From: Chromatiales bacterium
Lineage (GTDB): Bacteria > Pseudomonadota > Gammaproteobacteria > Thiohalomonadales > Thiohalomonadaceae
NCBI GenBank assembly: GCA_003251535.1
Contig: QKFD01000079.1
Span: 1-33,849 of the forward strand
Length of the DNA: 33,849 bases
Direction: 5' to 3'
Positions 1-8,265 of this stretch are shown here, in pieces; positions within the stretch are counted from its first letter, which is position 1; each line of letters starts with the position of its first letter. Made by a program: the position numbers and the translations under genes. Under the pieces are notes generated by a model. The model was not told the origin of the DNA and ran no database searches. It worked only from the letters and a program-made list of their open reading frames with translations.

Positions 1-1187
1 CGAGTTAAATCCACCGCTTTCATTGCATAGCCAGGAGTATTCGAAGAAGTTAACGCATCCCCCACTTCAATCGAATAATCAGAAGCATCCACATAGCAAT
101 AAACTCTACCAGAAATAGCTAGCGGTTTATCTCGTGAACCATCTTGACGTTCGCCTAGGATAAGGCCAGGTTTTGATGCGCCAGCCCCAGATACAATGCC
201 AGCGACCTTTTTGTCATAGGCTTCTGTAGTCAAACGCAAGTGGCCAGGATTGTTTTGATCTATAGACAACAGCATGCCAGTCTCGACGTTTTCCTTATCA
301 GTTATATCGAATATTTCCGCGTAATCGTGCACCATATTACCATCAACAACAATACGCCCAGTTATCTTTATGGTGGCATCGTTGTAATAGTCGGTATCGT
401 AGCCCTCCATCTCAATTACCGGTTCACTATCTAAACCATTTTGGATAATTATTTTACCACCAGTTGTTCCATGAATGCCATACAATGCAACGCCTCTTTT
501 ATTAGCAGTTTCCCCGCTCCAAAGGGAAATCTCCCCTCCCCTATCATCTGCCGTGATTTCTACCCCTTTTACATACCCAGAATTATACCCTTTAACAATG
601 ACTTGACCGCTGTCACGATAAAAATTATTCATTTCAATACCGCCGCCAAGAAAAAAATTACCTTCTTCAGATGTGTTGCAACCTACACAAAGAGCCCCCC
701 CATTAATTAACGCACCTCCGTCAATATCAAGTTTACCAAATGCACTCAAATCGCCACTTAGTCTTACTGAACCAGTAATGCTACCACCGCTCAAACCATT
801 AACTGTTGTTTGCGGTTCGCCTGGAGGACCTTCAGGTCCTTGTGGCCCAGTAGCCCCTATTTCACCTTGTGAGCCTTGAGGCCCTGTTGGACCGGTAGCT
901 CCTGTTTCACCTTGGGGCCCCATATCACCTACATCGCCTTTTTCACCCACTGGAATTACCCAGCCATATTTGGTGCACAAGTATAGAATTTTATTAAATT
1001 CATCGACAACCATTCTTCCATTGTGACCATCATCAACACAGTCTGCATCCAGAGGCAAATGCCCCATTGTCGTATCAAGCTTAACATAACCACCTTTAAC
1101 TGATAGTTGAGGCTTTTCTTGCCCCCAAATGGTGGTCGAGCTTAATAAAATAACACTAAACAGATACCATTTTATCGCACTTTTCAC
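1..1187 (-). CDS. Secreted collagen-like repeat protein, 5' part (gene runs off the window)
   Basis: An uninterrupted frame starts at a GTG (1185-1187) and is still open at base 1, giving about 395 residues. GAGG lies 9 bases before the GTG. The N-terminus ([17 protein letters not shown]...IWG|QE) looks like a signal peptide with cleavage near residue 22, so export is inferred. Residues about 81-125 are a run of Gly-X-Y triplets ([12 protein letters not shown]..., [11 protein letters not shown]), the collagen triple-helix pattern. After a Gly/Asn-rich beta-type stretch, the visible C-terminal part ([11 protein letters not shown]..., [39 protein letters not shown]) resembles modules found near the ends of phage tail-fibre-like and other surface proteins. 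The stop codon is outside the window. The gene is clearly more AT-rich than the PKS operon, which fits separate ancestry. A surface or extracellular fibre role is inference; nothing links it to the biosynthetic genes. Confidence 0.8.
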   Translation of the reverse strand, partial: MKSAIKWYLFSVILLSSTTIWGQEKPQLSVKGGYVKLDTTMGHLPLDADCVDDGHNGRMVVDEFNKILYLCTKYGWVIPVGEKGDVGDMGPQGETGATGPTGPQGSQGEIGATGPQGPEGPPGEPQTTVNGLSGGSITGSVRLSGDLSAFGKLDIDGGALINGGALCVGCNTSEEGNFFLGGGIEMNNFYRDSGQVIVKGYNSGYVKGVEITADDRGGEISLWSGETANKRGVALYGIHGTTGGKIIIQNGLDSEPVIEMEGYDTDYYNDATIKITGRIVVDGNMVHDYAEIFDITDKENVETGMLLSIDQNNPGHLRLTTEAYDKKVAGIVSGAGASKPGLILGERQDGSRDKPLAISGRVYCYVDASDYSIEVGDALTSSNTPGYAMKAVDLT

Positions 1188-1222
1188 TTTCTCTGGCCTC
1201 CACAAGTCGAGCTTTGTTTCTG

Positions 1223-1251
1223 TTATTACGATAGAGAGTTTAGTTACGCAA
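1223..1251 (-). promoter_or_regulatory. Candidate sigma70-type promoter of the collagen-like gene
   Basis: On the minus strand TTGCGT (1246-1251) and TAATAA (1223-1228) are separated by 17 bases and lie about 36 bases before the GTG start. Each hexamer matches only about half of the consensus, so this is a placement guess based on spacing and the local AT-richness. Confidence 0.3.
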
Positions 1252-1384
1252 AACTTCTCCGCCGTGCTCTCATAGTCTATTTCTGCATTTCCTCTTCTCC
1301 CCTTACGCCAGCGACCTAGTGTTACTGCAGAACTCCGTATCTTTTAAAGCACCACTAATGCGATGATATCTTTTGCCTTTCCGC

Positions 1385-1860
1385 ATCACGGTAGGACGGC
1401 CAGTTGCCCGACTGCTCCCGTACAGCCCCCCGTATGCGGAACTGCCGCACTGGGGGGATTCCCCAGGGTTACTCTCTTCACACACCATCTTCGTCGGCTA
1501 TTCCCCGCAGTGAGGTTGGCTTCATCGACTGGCCCGACATGTCCGGATGACGTTTCCTTTGCAGACTACGTAACCCTGCCGACCCCTTCCCCATGTACGC
1601 CGCTTTCCCGCACTCGGAGTACTATGAGTCGGCCTGACTCCCCAACAACTACTGGCAGCCCTCCCTTTTCGGTTGAAACTGCTTCCCCAGCCGGCAGGCT
1701 CCAGGCTTCGGCCCAGCGCCAAACAGCGCCGCTGTGTATCATGGGGCGCCTTGAGCGGAGAGGTGCCCCTCACCGAACCACGCCCTAGAGATCTCGCCAC
1801 ATGTCCCACGCCCTTTGACGATGAGTTGGCGGGACTCGCCTGCATGACCTATTAGGTGGA
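1385..1860 (-). mobile_element. Miniature or decayed group II intron (reverse-transcriptase ORF deleted)
   Basis: Read on the minus strand, the segment just before the short ORF (about 1560-1680: GGGGAGTCAGGCCGACTCAT, then a GGGAAAGCGG...GGGGAAGGGG run) resembles the leader that precedes the intron-encoded protein in many bacterial group II introns. It is followed by a short ORF beginning MSGQSMKPTSLRGIAD, the N-terminal signature of the LtrA-like reverse transcriptase/maturase class. After about 20 codons the sequence jumps to what looks like the intron 3' end: a hairpin TGCGG-cagtt-CCGCA (1435-1449) and a second hairpin region ending in CCTACCGTGAT near 1385, as in domains V/VI of these introns. 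The 5' GUGYG boundary could not be placed, so the 1860 end is approximate. The family assignment rests on recalled sequence patterns; a covariance-model search would settle it. Confidence 0.6.
1478..1540 (-). pseudogene. N-terminal remnant of the group II intron reverse transcriptase/maturase
   Basis: An ATG at 1538-1540 opens a 20-codon frame that reads MSGQSMKPTSLRGIADEDGV and then stops at TGA (1478-1480). KPTSLRGIA is typical of the first residues of proteobacterial group II intron-encoded proteins, which normally run to several hundred residues. All reverse-transcriptase and maturase domains are absent, so no protein function remains. Confidence 0.55.
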
Positions 1861-1872
1861 GAACAGCGCCGA

Positions 1873-2026
1873 TAGGGTGCAATAAGCGGAGCGCATTGCA
1901 CCATTTTCTCGGCCGGCACGCCGAATTTATCAAGATACACTTTCGCGTGTACCCGAATGTTGCCTGCGATTTTCGGTCGTGTCGGACACTTCCCATGGTG
2001 CAATATGCTCCGCTTATTGCACCCTA
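1873..2026. repeat. Pair of inverted 31-base palindromic repeats
   Basis: The 31 bases at 1873-1903 (TAGGGTGCAATAAGCGGAGC...) recur in inverted orientation at 1996-2026 with two mismatches (GC versus AT in the centre). Each copy is itself a hairpin: GGTGCAAT and ATTGCACC pair around an 11-base loop. About 92 bases lie between the copies. The pair lies between the intron remnant and the radC-like gene and resembles short interspersed intergenic repeats of proteobacteria. It could be a MITE-like unit or two independent repeat insertions. No transposase is encoded here. Confidence 0.75.
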
Positions 2027-2047
2027 CCCGGGCTGCTCCAATTAAAC

Positions 2048-2512
2048 CTAAATCTCCCCTCGATCCGCCAAACTCACATATCCCCCATCCCCAATCACAA
2101 TCATATCCTGCAACACAATTCTCATCGCCGCCGCCACCTGCTTCAACTCCACCGCAGCCCGAATATCATTAGCTGAGGGTTCCGGTGAACCGAGGGGATG
2201 GTTATGGAGCAAAACGATGCGTTTGGCGCGGATCAGGGCGGCGCTGCGGACGATCTCCTGGGGTTCTGCCAGGACGTAGGTTTCTGTCCCGATGGCGACG
2301 ACTTCGAAGGAGATGATCTCAAACTTGTCGGTGAGGTGGAGGCAGACCAGTTTTTCTTTGGCCTTGTCCTCCATCTCGTTGAAGAGGCGGTAGGCGTGTT
2401 GAGCGGAGTGGGTGGGGGCGTTTAATAGGTCGTCGTCGCCCCGCTTTCGCATGAATGCGGCGTCTGGATTTGCAATGGGTCCCTGGGGGTTGATTGCTAT
2501 TATATTATCCAC
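2048..2512 (-). CDS. Short RadC-family JAMM/MPN domain protein
   Basis: The 154-residue product has the zinc-binding JAMM motif of the RadC family: HNHPLGSPEPSANDI with His103, His105, Ser113 and Asp116 in the HxHx7SxxD arrangement, and Glu70 as the probable catalytic acid. It ends in the usual RadC strand pattern (DMIVIGDGGYVSLADRGEI). Chromosomal RadC proteins are usually over 200 residues and carry an N-terminal helix-hairpin-helix region; here only about 30 unrelated residues precede the JAMM core. Such short forms are often found on mobile elements. The GTG start at 2510-2512 is supported by GGAGAGG about 8 bases upstream and by an in-frame TAA just before it. The biochemical role of the family is still uncertain; metal-dependent hydrolase activity is inferred from the motif. 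It lies downstream of the PKS operon and is probably transcribed separately. Confidence 0.88.
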   Translation of the reverse strand: MDNIIAINPQGPIANPDAAFMRKRGDDDLLNAPTHSAQHAYRLFNEMEDKAKEKLVCLHLTDKFEIISFEVVAIGTETYVLAEPQEIVRSAALIRAKRIVLLHNHPLGSPEPSANDIRAAVELKQVAAAMRIVLQDMIVIGDGGYVSLADRGEI

Positions 2513-2668
2513 TTCACCGGCCTCTCCGATGCCTTCTTAGCACCATCTACATTCCGTAGCTGGGACCAACTCCGAGCAGACGAGCCCAGAGTTTTCCATG
2601 TCCCGGAGGGGGTTACAAGCAGAAACTATTGTGTCCCTATTTTTTCAGGGAGCGGGGAGGCGTCGCTG

Positions 2669-3493
2669 TTAGCTTTGATGAAATGTGGCCCCTCCCCTGC
2701 TCTTGCGCGCCACCTCTTCCACCATCGCCACCACCTCTCCCACCACCGCCGCCACGCTCTCTTGCATAAAGAAGTGCCCGCCATCCACCAACGCCACTCG
2801 GCAGTCGCTGAGGTAGTCGCGCCACTCAAACGCTTGGATCCCAGCGGTGAAGCGGTCGCTCTGGCCGCCCAGGGCCAGGGCCGGGATGGCGAGGGGTGCG
2901 GTGGGGGCCGGGCACTGTTCGAAGGCGCGGAAGTCGGCGCGGATGGGCTCTTTGAAGAGGTCGAAGAGCGCCTCCCGATCTGCCGGGCTGAAGGGCATTC
3001 CGCCGGAGTCGATCAGGCATTGCAGTAGGGCCGGGTCCTCTAGGGTGGAGTAGGGGGCGTGGTCGGCGCGGCGGTGGAAGGGGCGGCTGGCGGCGAGGAT
3101 CAGCGCCAGGTTGCGCGCCGGTTGTTCCCGCAGTAGTACCTCGGCCAGGTGGTAGGCCTGGTAGCCGCCGAAGCTCTGGCCGAGGAGGACGCTGTGGTTC
3201 AAAAGCTCGGCGGGGAGCGACTGGTGGTAGAGGGCCACCAGCTCCGCCACGCTCTCTAAGGGGGCGCCCCGTATGGCGCCGTGGCCCGGCGGGTCGAGCG
3301 CCCACACCTCTATCCCAGGAGGTAGGGCGTCGGCCAGGGGGCGGAAGGCGAGGGAGTGGCCGCCGACGAAGGGGAAGCAGAGCAGCCGGCCGCTGGCCGC
3401 GCTGCCCTCCTCGCCCTTCAGGCGGCGCAGCCCCAGCCGGCCGCCGGCTAACTTCTGGTAGCCGGCGCTGCCGCCTATGGCATTACTGGACAT
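2669..3493 (-). CDS. Type II thioesterase (alpha/beta hydrolase) of the PKS-NRPS cluster
   Basis: This 274-residue protein has the size and motifs of stand-alone type II thioesterases, which remove wrong or stalled acyl groups from carrier-protein arms. Visible elements are the N-terminal strand RLLCFPFVGGHS (36-47), DPPGHG (67-72), the nucleophile elbow GQSFGG with Ser107, an acid at Asp213 (GGQSDRF) and the catalytic His240 (DGGHFF). The residue before the serine is Gln where His is common (GHSxG); the serine itself is intact. The ATG lies inside the 3' end of the NRPS gene (11-base overlap), so translation is probably coupled. It is the last gene of the operon. Because the NRPS ends in a reductase, this enzyme is more likely a proofreading hydrolase than the release enzyme. 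The C-terminal tail (RKSRGGATFHQS) is polar and not part of the fold. Confidence 0.93.
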   Translation of the reverse strand: MSSNAIGGSAGYQKLAGGRLGLRRLKGEEGSAASGRLLCFPFVGGHSLAFRPLADALPPGIEVWALDPPGHGAIRGAPLESVAELVALYHQSLPAELLNHSVLLGQSFGGYQAYHLAEVLLREQPARNLALILAASRPFHRRADHAPYSTLEDPALLQCLIDSGGMPFSPADREALFDLFKEPIRADFRAFEQCPAPTAPLAIPALALGGQSDRFTAGIQAFEWRDYLSDCRVALVDGGHFFMQESVAAVVGEVVAMVEEVARKSRGGATFHQS

Positions 3494-6400
3494 GGGGCGG
3501 TTCGAGGAAGCCGACCTTGACGAAGAACTGTTGGTAGGTGCTCATCAGCTGTTCGTCGATGGGTGGGCACTCGACGCCGCTCCCCTCCAGTGCCGCCAGG
3601 GTCTCGCGGGTGTCGTAGACCGGGAAGTTGAGGTGTACCTCGTGGAAGTCCTCCAGCACCGCGGCATAGGGGTAGAGGGCGTTGTCGGTGAAGGCCGGGT
3701 CGTTCATCAGCTGGCTGCGCCAGGCGTTGAGCCGTTTGATGTCGAAGCGGTAGCCGATGCTACGGAACCAATCCAGCAGGTGGTCGATGTGGATGGGGTT
3801 GGGGTTGACGATGTGGAAGGTCTTGCCCAGCGACTCCTGCCGGAAGGCGAGGTGGTTGATGGCCTGCGCCACGTAGTCCACCGGGGTGAGGTCCACCATG
3901 GAGTTGGCCTTGGGGAAGGCGCGCAGCTGCATGGAGCCGGCCAGCACGGCGTAGATGAAGTGCTGCGGCACGCACTGGCCGGTGGCGGAGTGGCCGGAGA
4001 CCTCGCCAGGGCGGTAGACGGTGACCGGCAGGCCGCGGTCGCGGGCGGCCGTCAGCATCTTCTCCGCCACCCACTTGGTCTCGTCGTAGGCCATGTTGAG
4101 GTTGAGGCGGTGGTCGAGGCTGTTGGCCTCCATGAACACCCGGTGCGCCCCCATCGGCAACACCGCCACGGTGGAGATGAAGTGGACCGGTTTGATGCGG
4201 CGGTGGAAGGCGAGGCGGATCACCTCGCGGGTGCCATCGACGTTGACCGCCTTGAGGGCGCTATAGGGGTAGATGAAGTTGACCGAGGCGCCGTTGTGGA
4301 TGATGAAGTCCGCCTCCTGGGCGATCCGCTCCCGATCCTCTTCGGAGAGACCGAGCCCCGGTTTGGAGAGATCCCCCATCACCGGGATGAGCTGCTCGCG
4401 GTAGTGCTCTTTCCAGAGGGAGAAGGTCTCCATCCCCTTGCGGATGCGCTCCACCCCCTGGGCGGCGTTGGCGGCCCGCACCAGGCAGAAGATCTGCACC
4501 GGACGGCTGTCGAGGATCTCCGCCAATAGGTGGGAGCCGACGAAGCCGGTGGCGCCGGTGATGAAGAGCTTGCTGGGGTTCTCCACCGGCTGGTAGCTGA
4601 GGCCGTGGGCGTTGATCTCCGGATCCAGCTCCGCCTCCTGGTAGAGGAAGCGGAACCGCTCCTGCACCGCCTCGCTGGCCTGGTCGAACTCGTCCGCCTC
4701 ATCATCATCGCCGGTGGGGGCCTTGGCCTGCGCCTCGGCCTTGGCGGCGGAGAGCTGCTCGATCTTGGCGGCCACCCCGGCGACGGTGGGGAGGGCGAAG
4801 AATTCGCGCATGGTCATCTTGATGGCGAAGGTCTTGCGGATCTCGATCATCAGCGGGGTCATCAGCAGAGAGTGGCCGCCGAGTTCAAAGAAGTCGTCGT
4901 TCACGCCCACCCGCTCCAGTTGGAGGATCTCGGCCCAGATGTGGGCCAACACCTCTTCGGTGGCGTTGCGCGGGGCGTCGTAGCTGCGCCCCAGCGCCAC
5001 CTTGCGGGCGCTGCTGGGGGCCGGCAGGGCGCTGCGGTCCACCTTGCCGTTGGGCAGGCGCGGCAGCGCCTCCAGTAGGACGAAGGTGTGCGGCACCATG
5101 TAGTCGGGCAGTGTCGCCTTGAGGAACATCTGCAACTCGACGGAGGTGGGCTCCTCGGTGGGGTCGGCCGCCACCACGTAGGCCACCAGGCGCTGGTCAC
5201 CCGGGCTATCTTCGCGCACCACCACGGTGGTCTCCTGCACCTGGGCGTGTTTGGCCAGGGCCACCTCGGTCTCGCCCAGTTCGATGCGGAAGCCGCGCAG
5301 TTTCACCATGTGGTCGGCGCGGCCGACGTAGATGATCCGGCCGTCGGCGCTCCAGCGCACCAGGTCGCCGGTGCGGTAGAGGCGGCCCCCCTCCGCGAAG
5401 GGATCGGCCAGGAACTTCTCGGCGTCCAGCTCCGGCCGATTGAGGTAGCCGCGGGCGACACCGGCGCCACCGAGATAGAGTTCACCCGCCACGCCGATGG
5501 GCACCGGCTGCATCGCCTCGTCGAGCACATAGGCGAGGGTGTTGGTGACCGGCCGACCGATGGTGGGCTCACTCTCCTGGCCGCGTTCGATCAGCTCCCA
5601 GGTGGCGTAGACGGTCGCCTCGGTGGGGCCGTAGAGGTTGTAGACCTTCTCCGCCTGGGTCTGGCGGTAGACCTCCTGCGCCAGGGCGTTGTGCAGCACC
5701 TCGCCGGCCATGTTGACCACCCGCACCGAGGCCGGCACCTCCCCCTGGCGCAGCAGTTCGGCCATGGCGGAGGGGACGGTGTTGATGAGGGTCACCTCGC
5801 CGGCAGCGGGGTGCTGCAACAGGTGCAGGGCGTTCTCCACCACCACCACCTCGCCCCCCAGGCTCAAGGGGGCGAAGAGTTCAAAGATGGAGATGTCGAA
5901 ACAGATCGAGGTGGAGAAGAGCACCGCTTGCAGCTCTTCGGCGCTGTAGCTGGCGTGGGCCCACTGCACCAGGTTGGCGGCGTTGCGATGTTCGATCACC
6001 ACCCCCTTGGGTTTGCCGGTGGAGCCGGAGGTGTAGATGACATAGGCCGCCTGCTCCGGCCGCACCGCCAGCGCCAGGTTGTCGCTGCCCTGCTGCGCCA
6101 GTGCCGCGCCATCGCTATCCAGGCAGATGCGATCGCCGGGCACCGCCTCGATGAGCGGCAGCAGCCGCTGCTGGGTGATGACCAGCTGGGTGTTGGCATC
6201 CTCCAGGATGAACTCCAGCCGCGCCTTGGGGTAGTTGGGGTCCAGCGGCAGGTAGGCGGCGCCCGCCTTCAGCACTGCCAGCACCGCCACCACCATCTCC
6301 ACCGTGCGATCGACAAAGAGACCGACCACCGTATCCGGCGCCACGCCGCGGGCCAGCAGCAGCTGGGCGAGGCGGTTGGCGCGCTCGTTCAGTTCGCGGT

Positions 6401-8186
6401 AGCTGAGCCGCGTCTCACCATCGACGGTGGCGACGGCATCCGGGGTCCGTGCCGCCTGGGCCTCGAACATCCCGTGCAGGGTGAGGTCGGCGGGGTGGCT
6501 GCTGCGGTTGCTGTTGAACCCCTCCAGCAGCTGCTGGCGCTCTGCGGCGTCGAGCAGCGGCAGCTGGCCGAGCGGCTCGGCCGGTGCGCGCAGTGCCGTG
6601 CGCAGCAGCGCCTTGTAGTGGCCCATCCAGCGGCGGATGGTGGCGGCGTCGAAGAGATCGGTGGCGTAGTCGCAGATGAGCTGCACCGCGCCATCCCCCT
6701 CCGGCTCGCCTAGCCGCAGCTCCAGGTCGAAGCGGGTGAACTGGATCGGCGGGGTGATGGCCTCGGCGCTGAGGGCGCCGAAGCCGGCGGCGCGGGTGGC
6801 CGGCTCTAGGTTGAAGGCGACGCTGAACAGCGCCGAGCGGCTCTGATCGCGGGCCGGGTTGAGGGCACGCACCAGGCTGGCAAAGGGATATTCGCTGTGG
6901 TCGGCCATCGCCAGCAGCTGCTCCCGCACCCCCTTGAGGTAGCTGTCGAAGCCCGCCTCGGTCGGCAGCCGGCTGTGGAGTACCACCGGGTTGGTGCTGT
7001 TGGCCACCAGCCGCTCCAGGTCCACCTGACCGGCGGCGCGGGCCAGCACCCCCACCGCGAGATCGTCGGTACCACTGAGGCGACCGAGCAGCAGGTTGAA
7101 GGCGGCCAGGTAGGTCATGAAGGCGGTGACGCCGCTGCGCTTGCTGAACTCCCGCACCTCCTCGGCCAGTTCGGCGTCGAGCTTCACCACCAGTCGCGCC
7201 CCGCCGTAGGACTTCACCGGCGGCCGCGGCCGATCGCCCGGCAGCTCCACCACCGGCAGGGCGGGGCCGACCTGGGCCAGCCAGAACGCCTCATCCGCGG
7301 CGTGCTGCGGGCTGCCGGCGTAGGCCGCCAGCTGCTCCAGGTAGGCGCTGAAGGGGAGCGGTTCACCCAGCTCGGCGGCGGCGTGGCCGCTGGCGGCGGC
7401 GTAGAGCGCCCCCAGCTCTGCCAGGATCAGGTTGAGCGCACTGCGGTCGAGCAGCAGCGAGTGGCCGCTGAGCGCCAGCAGGTGGGCATCCTCCGCCAGC
7501 CGCAGCAGATGGACCCGCAGCGCCTGTTGGCTGAGATCGATGGGGCGGCGCGCCTCCTCTTTGAGCCACGCCCCCACCTTGGCCTGCTGCACCTCGGGGG
7601 TGTCGCGGGAGAAGTCGATCAGGCTGAGCCGGGTGGTGGCGTTGGCCTGCACCCGCTGCACCTCACCCTCGGCCGGGATCACCGTCCGCAGCGCCTGGTG
7701 GCGCTCACTCAGCTGCGCCAGCGCTCCCTCCAGGGCGGCCCCATCGAGCGGGCCGCTGAGTTTGAGCAGCGCGCTCTCCATGTAGGCGGCGCGCGCCCCC
7801 TCTGAGTAGGCGGTCAGGAAGAGGATCTGCCGCTCGGCGTCGGTGAGGGGAAACTCATCGCCGTCACCGAGGGGGCCGTCGTTGGCGGCCAGGGCGCCGC
7901 TCTGGATCGCCTGCTCCCGCTCGACCATCAGGGTGACGATGTAGTCGGCCAGCAGCTCGATGGTGTTGAACTCATCAAACACCCGGCGCATCGACGGCCG
8001 CACCTTGAACGCCTCCTGGAGGACCCGGAACGAGTCCACCAGGATCAGCGAGGAGGCGCCCATCTCCAGGAACGGCGCCTGGGGGTCGATCTGCTCGGGC
8101 GCCAGCTTGAGGTAGCTGCCCAGGGTCTGGCTCAGGAAATCGGTGATCTCCGTTTTCGATGCGACATTCAAGTTCTCGGCGTGCAT
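3483..8186 (-). CDS. NRPS: ACP-C-A-PCP-thioester reductase
   Basis: A 1567-residue single-module synthetase. (1) Carrier domain, residues about 10-88, phosphopantetheine Ser46 in MGASSL; it supplies the ACP that the upstream KS-AT lacks. (2) Condensation domain, about 112-540, whose active-site segment reads HSLLLDR (242-248) instead of HHxxxDG. (3) Adenylation domain, about 560-1060: YTSGSTGKPKG, LYGPTEATVY, YRTGDL and LPNGKVD. Reading the pocket against PheA gives D-I-F-N-N-A-L-V-Y-K, close to the recalled Ala signature DLFNNALTYK. (4) PCP, about 1075-1145, LGGHSL with Ser1106. (5) Reductase domain, about 1200-1567: Rossmann motif ITGATGFVGS and catalytic Thr1339, Tyr1367, Lys1371 (YDETK), expected to release the thioester as an aldehyde with NAD(P)H. 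AGGA precedes the ATG. The substrate is predicted, not shown, and it is uncertain whether the C domain is active. Confidence 0.96.
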   Translation of the reverse strand: MHAENLNVASKTEITDFLSQTLGSYLKLAPEQIDPQAPFLEMGASSLILVDSFRVLQEAFKVRPSMRRVFDEFNTIELLADYIVTLMVEREQAIQSGALAANDGPLGDGDEFPLTDAERQILFLTAYSEGARAAYMESALLKLSGPLDGAALEGALAQLSERHQALRTVIPAEGEVQRVQANATTRLSLIDFSRDTPEVQQAKVGAWLKEEARRPIDLSQQALRVHLLRLAEDAHLLALSGHSLLLDRSALNLILAELGALYAAASGHAAAELGEPLPFSAYLEQLAAYAGSPQHAADEAFWLAQVGPALPVVELPGDRPRPPVKSYGGARLVVKLDAELAEEVREFSKRSGVTAFMTYLAAFNLLLGRLSGTDDLAVGVLARAAGQVDLERLVANSTNPVVLHSRLPTEAGFDSYLKGVREQLLAMADHSEYPFASLVRALNPARDQSRSALFSVAFNLEPATRAAGFGALSAEAITPPIQFTRFDLELRLGEPEGDGAVQLICDYATDLFDAATIRRWMGHYKALLRTALRAPAEPLGQLPLLDAAERQQLLEGFNSNRSSHPADLTLHGMFEAQAARTPDAVATVDGETRLSYRELNERANRLAQLLLARGVAPDTVVGLFVDRTVEMVVAVLAVLKAGAAYLPLDPNYPKARLEFILEDANTQLVITQQRLLPLIEAVPGDRICLDSDGAALAQQGSDNLALAVRPEQAAYVIYTSGSTGKPKGVVIEHRNAANLVQWAHASYSAEELQAVLFSTSICFDISIFELFAPLSLGGEVVVVENALHLLQHPAAGEVTLINTVPSAMAELLRQGEVPASVRVVNMAGEVLHNALAQEVYRQTQAEKVYNLYGPTEATVYATWELIERGQESEPTIGRPVTNTLAYVLDEAMQPVPIGVAGELYLGGAGVARGYLNRPELDAEKFLADPFAEGGRLYRTGDLVRWSADGRIIYVGRADHMVKLRGFRIELGETEVALAKHAQVQETTVVVREDSPGDQRLVAYVVAADPTEEPTSVELQMFLKATLPDYMVPHTFVLLEALPRLPNGKVDRSALPAPSSARKVALGRSYDAPRNATEEVLAHIWAEILQLERVGVNDDFFELGGHSLLMTPLMIEIRKTFAIKMTMREFFALPTVAGVAAKIEQLSAAKAEAQAKAPTGDDDEADEFDQASEAVQERFRFLYQEAELDPEINAHGLSYQPVENPSKLFITGATGFVGSHLLAEILDSRPVQIFCLVRAANAAQGVERIRKGMETFSLWKEHYREQLIPVMGDLSKPGLGLSEEDRERIAQEADFIIHNGASVNFIYPYSALKAVNVDGTREVIRLAFHRRIKPVHFISTVAVLPMGAHRVFMEANSLDHRLNLNMAYDETKWVAEKMLTAARDRGLPVTVYRPGEVSGHSATGQCVPQHFIYAVLAGSMQLRAFPKANSMVDLTPVDYVAQAINHLAFRQESLGKTFHIVNPNPIHIDHLLDWFRSIGYRFDIKRLNAWRSQLMNDPAFTDNALYPYAAVLEDFHEVHLNFPVYDTRETLAALEGSGVECPPIDEQLMSTYQQFFVKVGFLEPPHVQ

Positions 8187-8265
8187 ATCTCTTCCTTATG
8201 AATCCTGGTGGCTAAAGAGGTTGAGTCAAGGCGTCGGCGGTGTGGGGAGCGGGCGCAGCGGCCCG

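Noticed and set aside
1739-2003. Small minus-strand frames (85 and 72 codons) across the intron remnant and repeats
   Set aside because: They run through structured intron RNA and palindromic repeats and match no complete protein.
2634-2651. Hairpin TCCCT...AGGGA after the thioesterase as operon terminator
   Set aside because: The stem is only 5 bases and is not followed by a U tract on the minus strand. The surrounding TTGTGTCCCTATTTTT resembles repeats seen near REP-associated transposases, but no such gene is present.
5088-6713. Long plus-strand open frame (541 codons) opposite the NRPS
   Set aside because: It is the antisense shadow of a clear NRPS A domain in GC-rich DNA; the translation is His/Gly/Val-rich with no family resemblance. 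The same holds for plus-strand frames at 3477-4529, 6897-7805, 8143-9354, 9731-10822, 11920-13122, 13138-14904, 15559-17145, 19609-21051 and 24614-26137.
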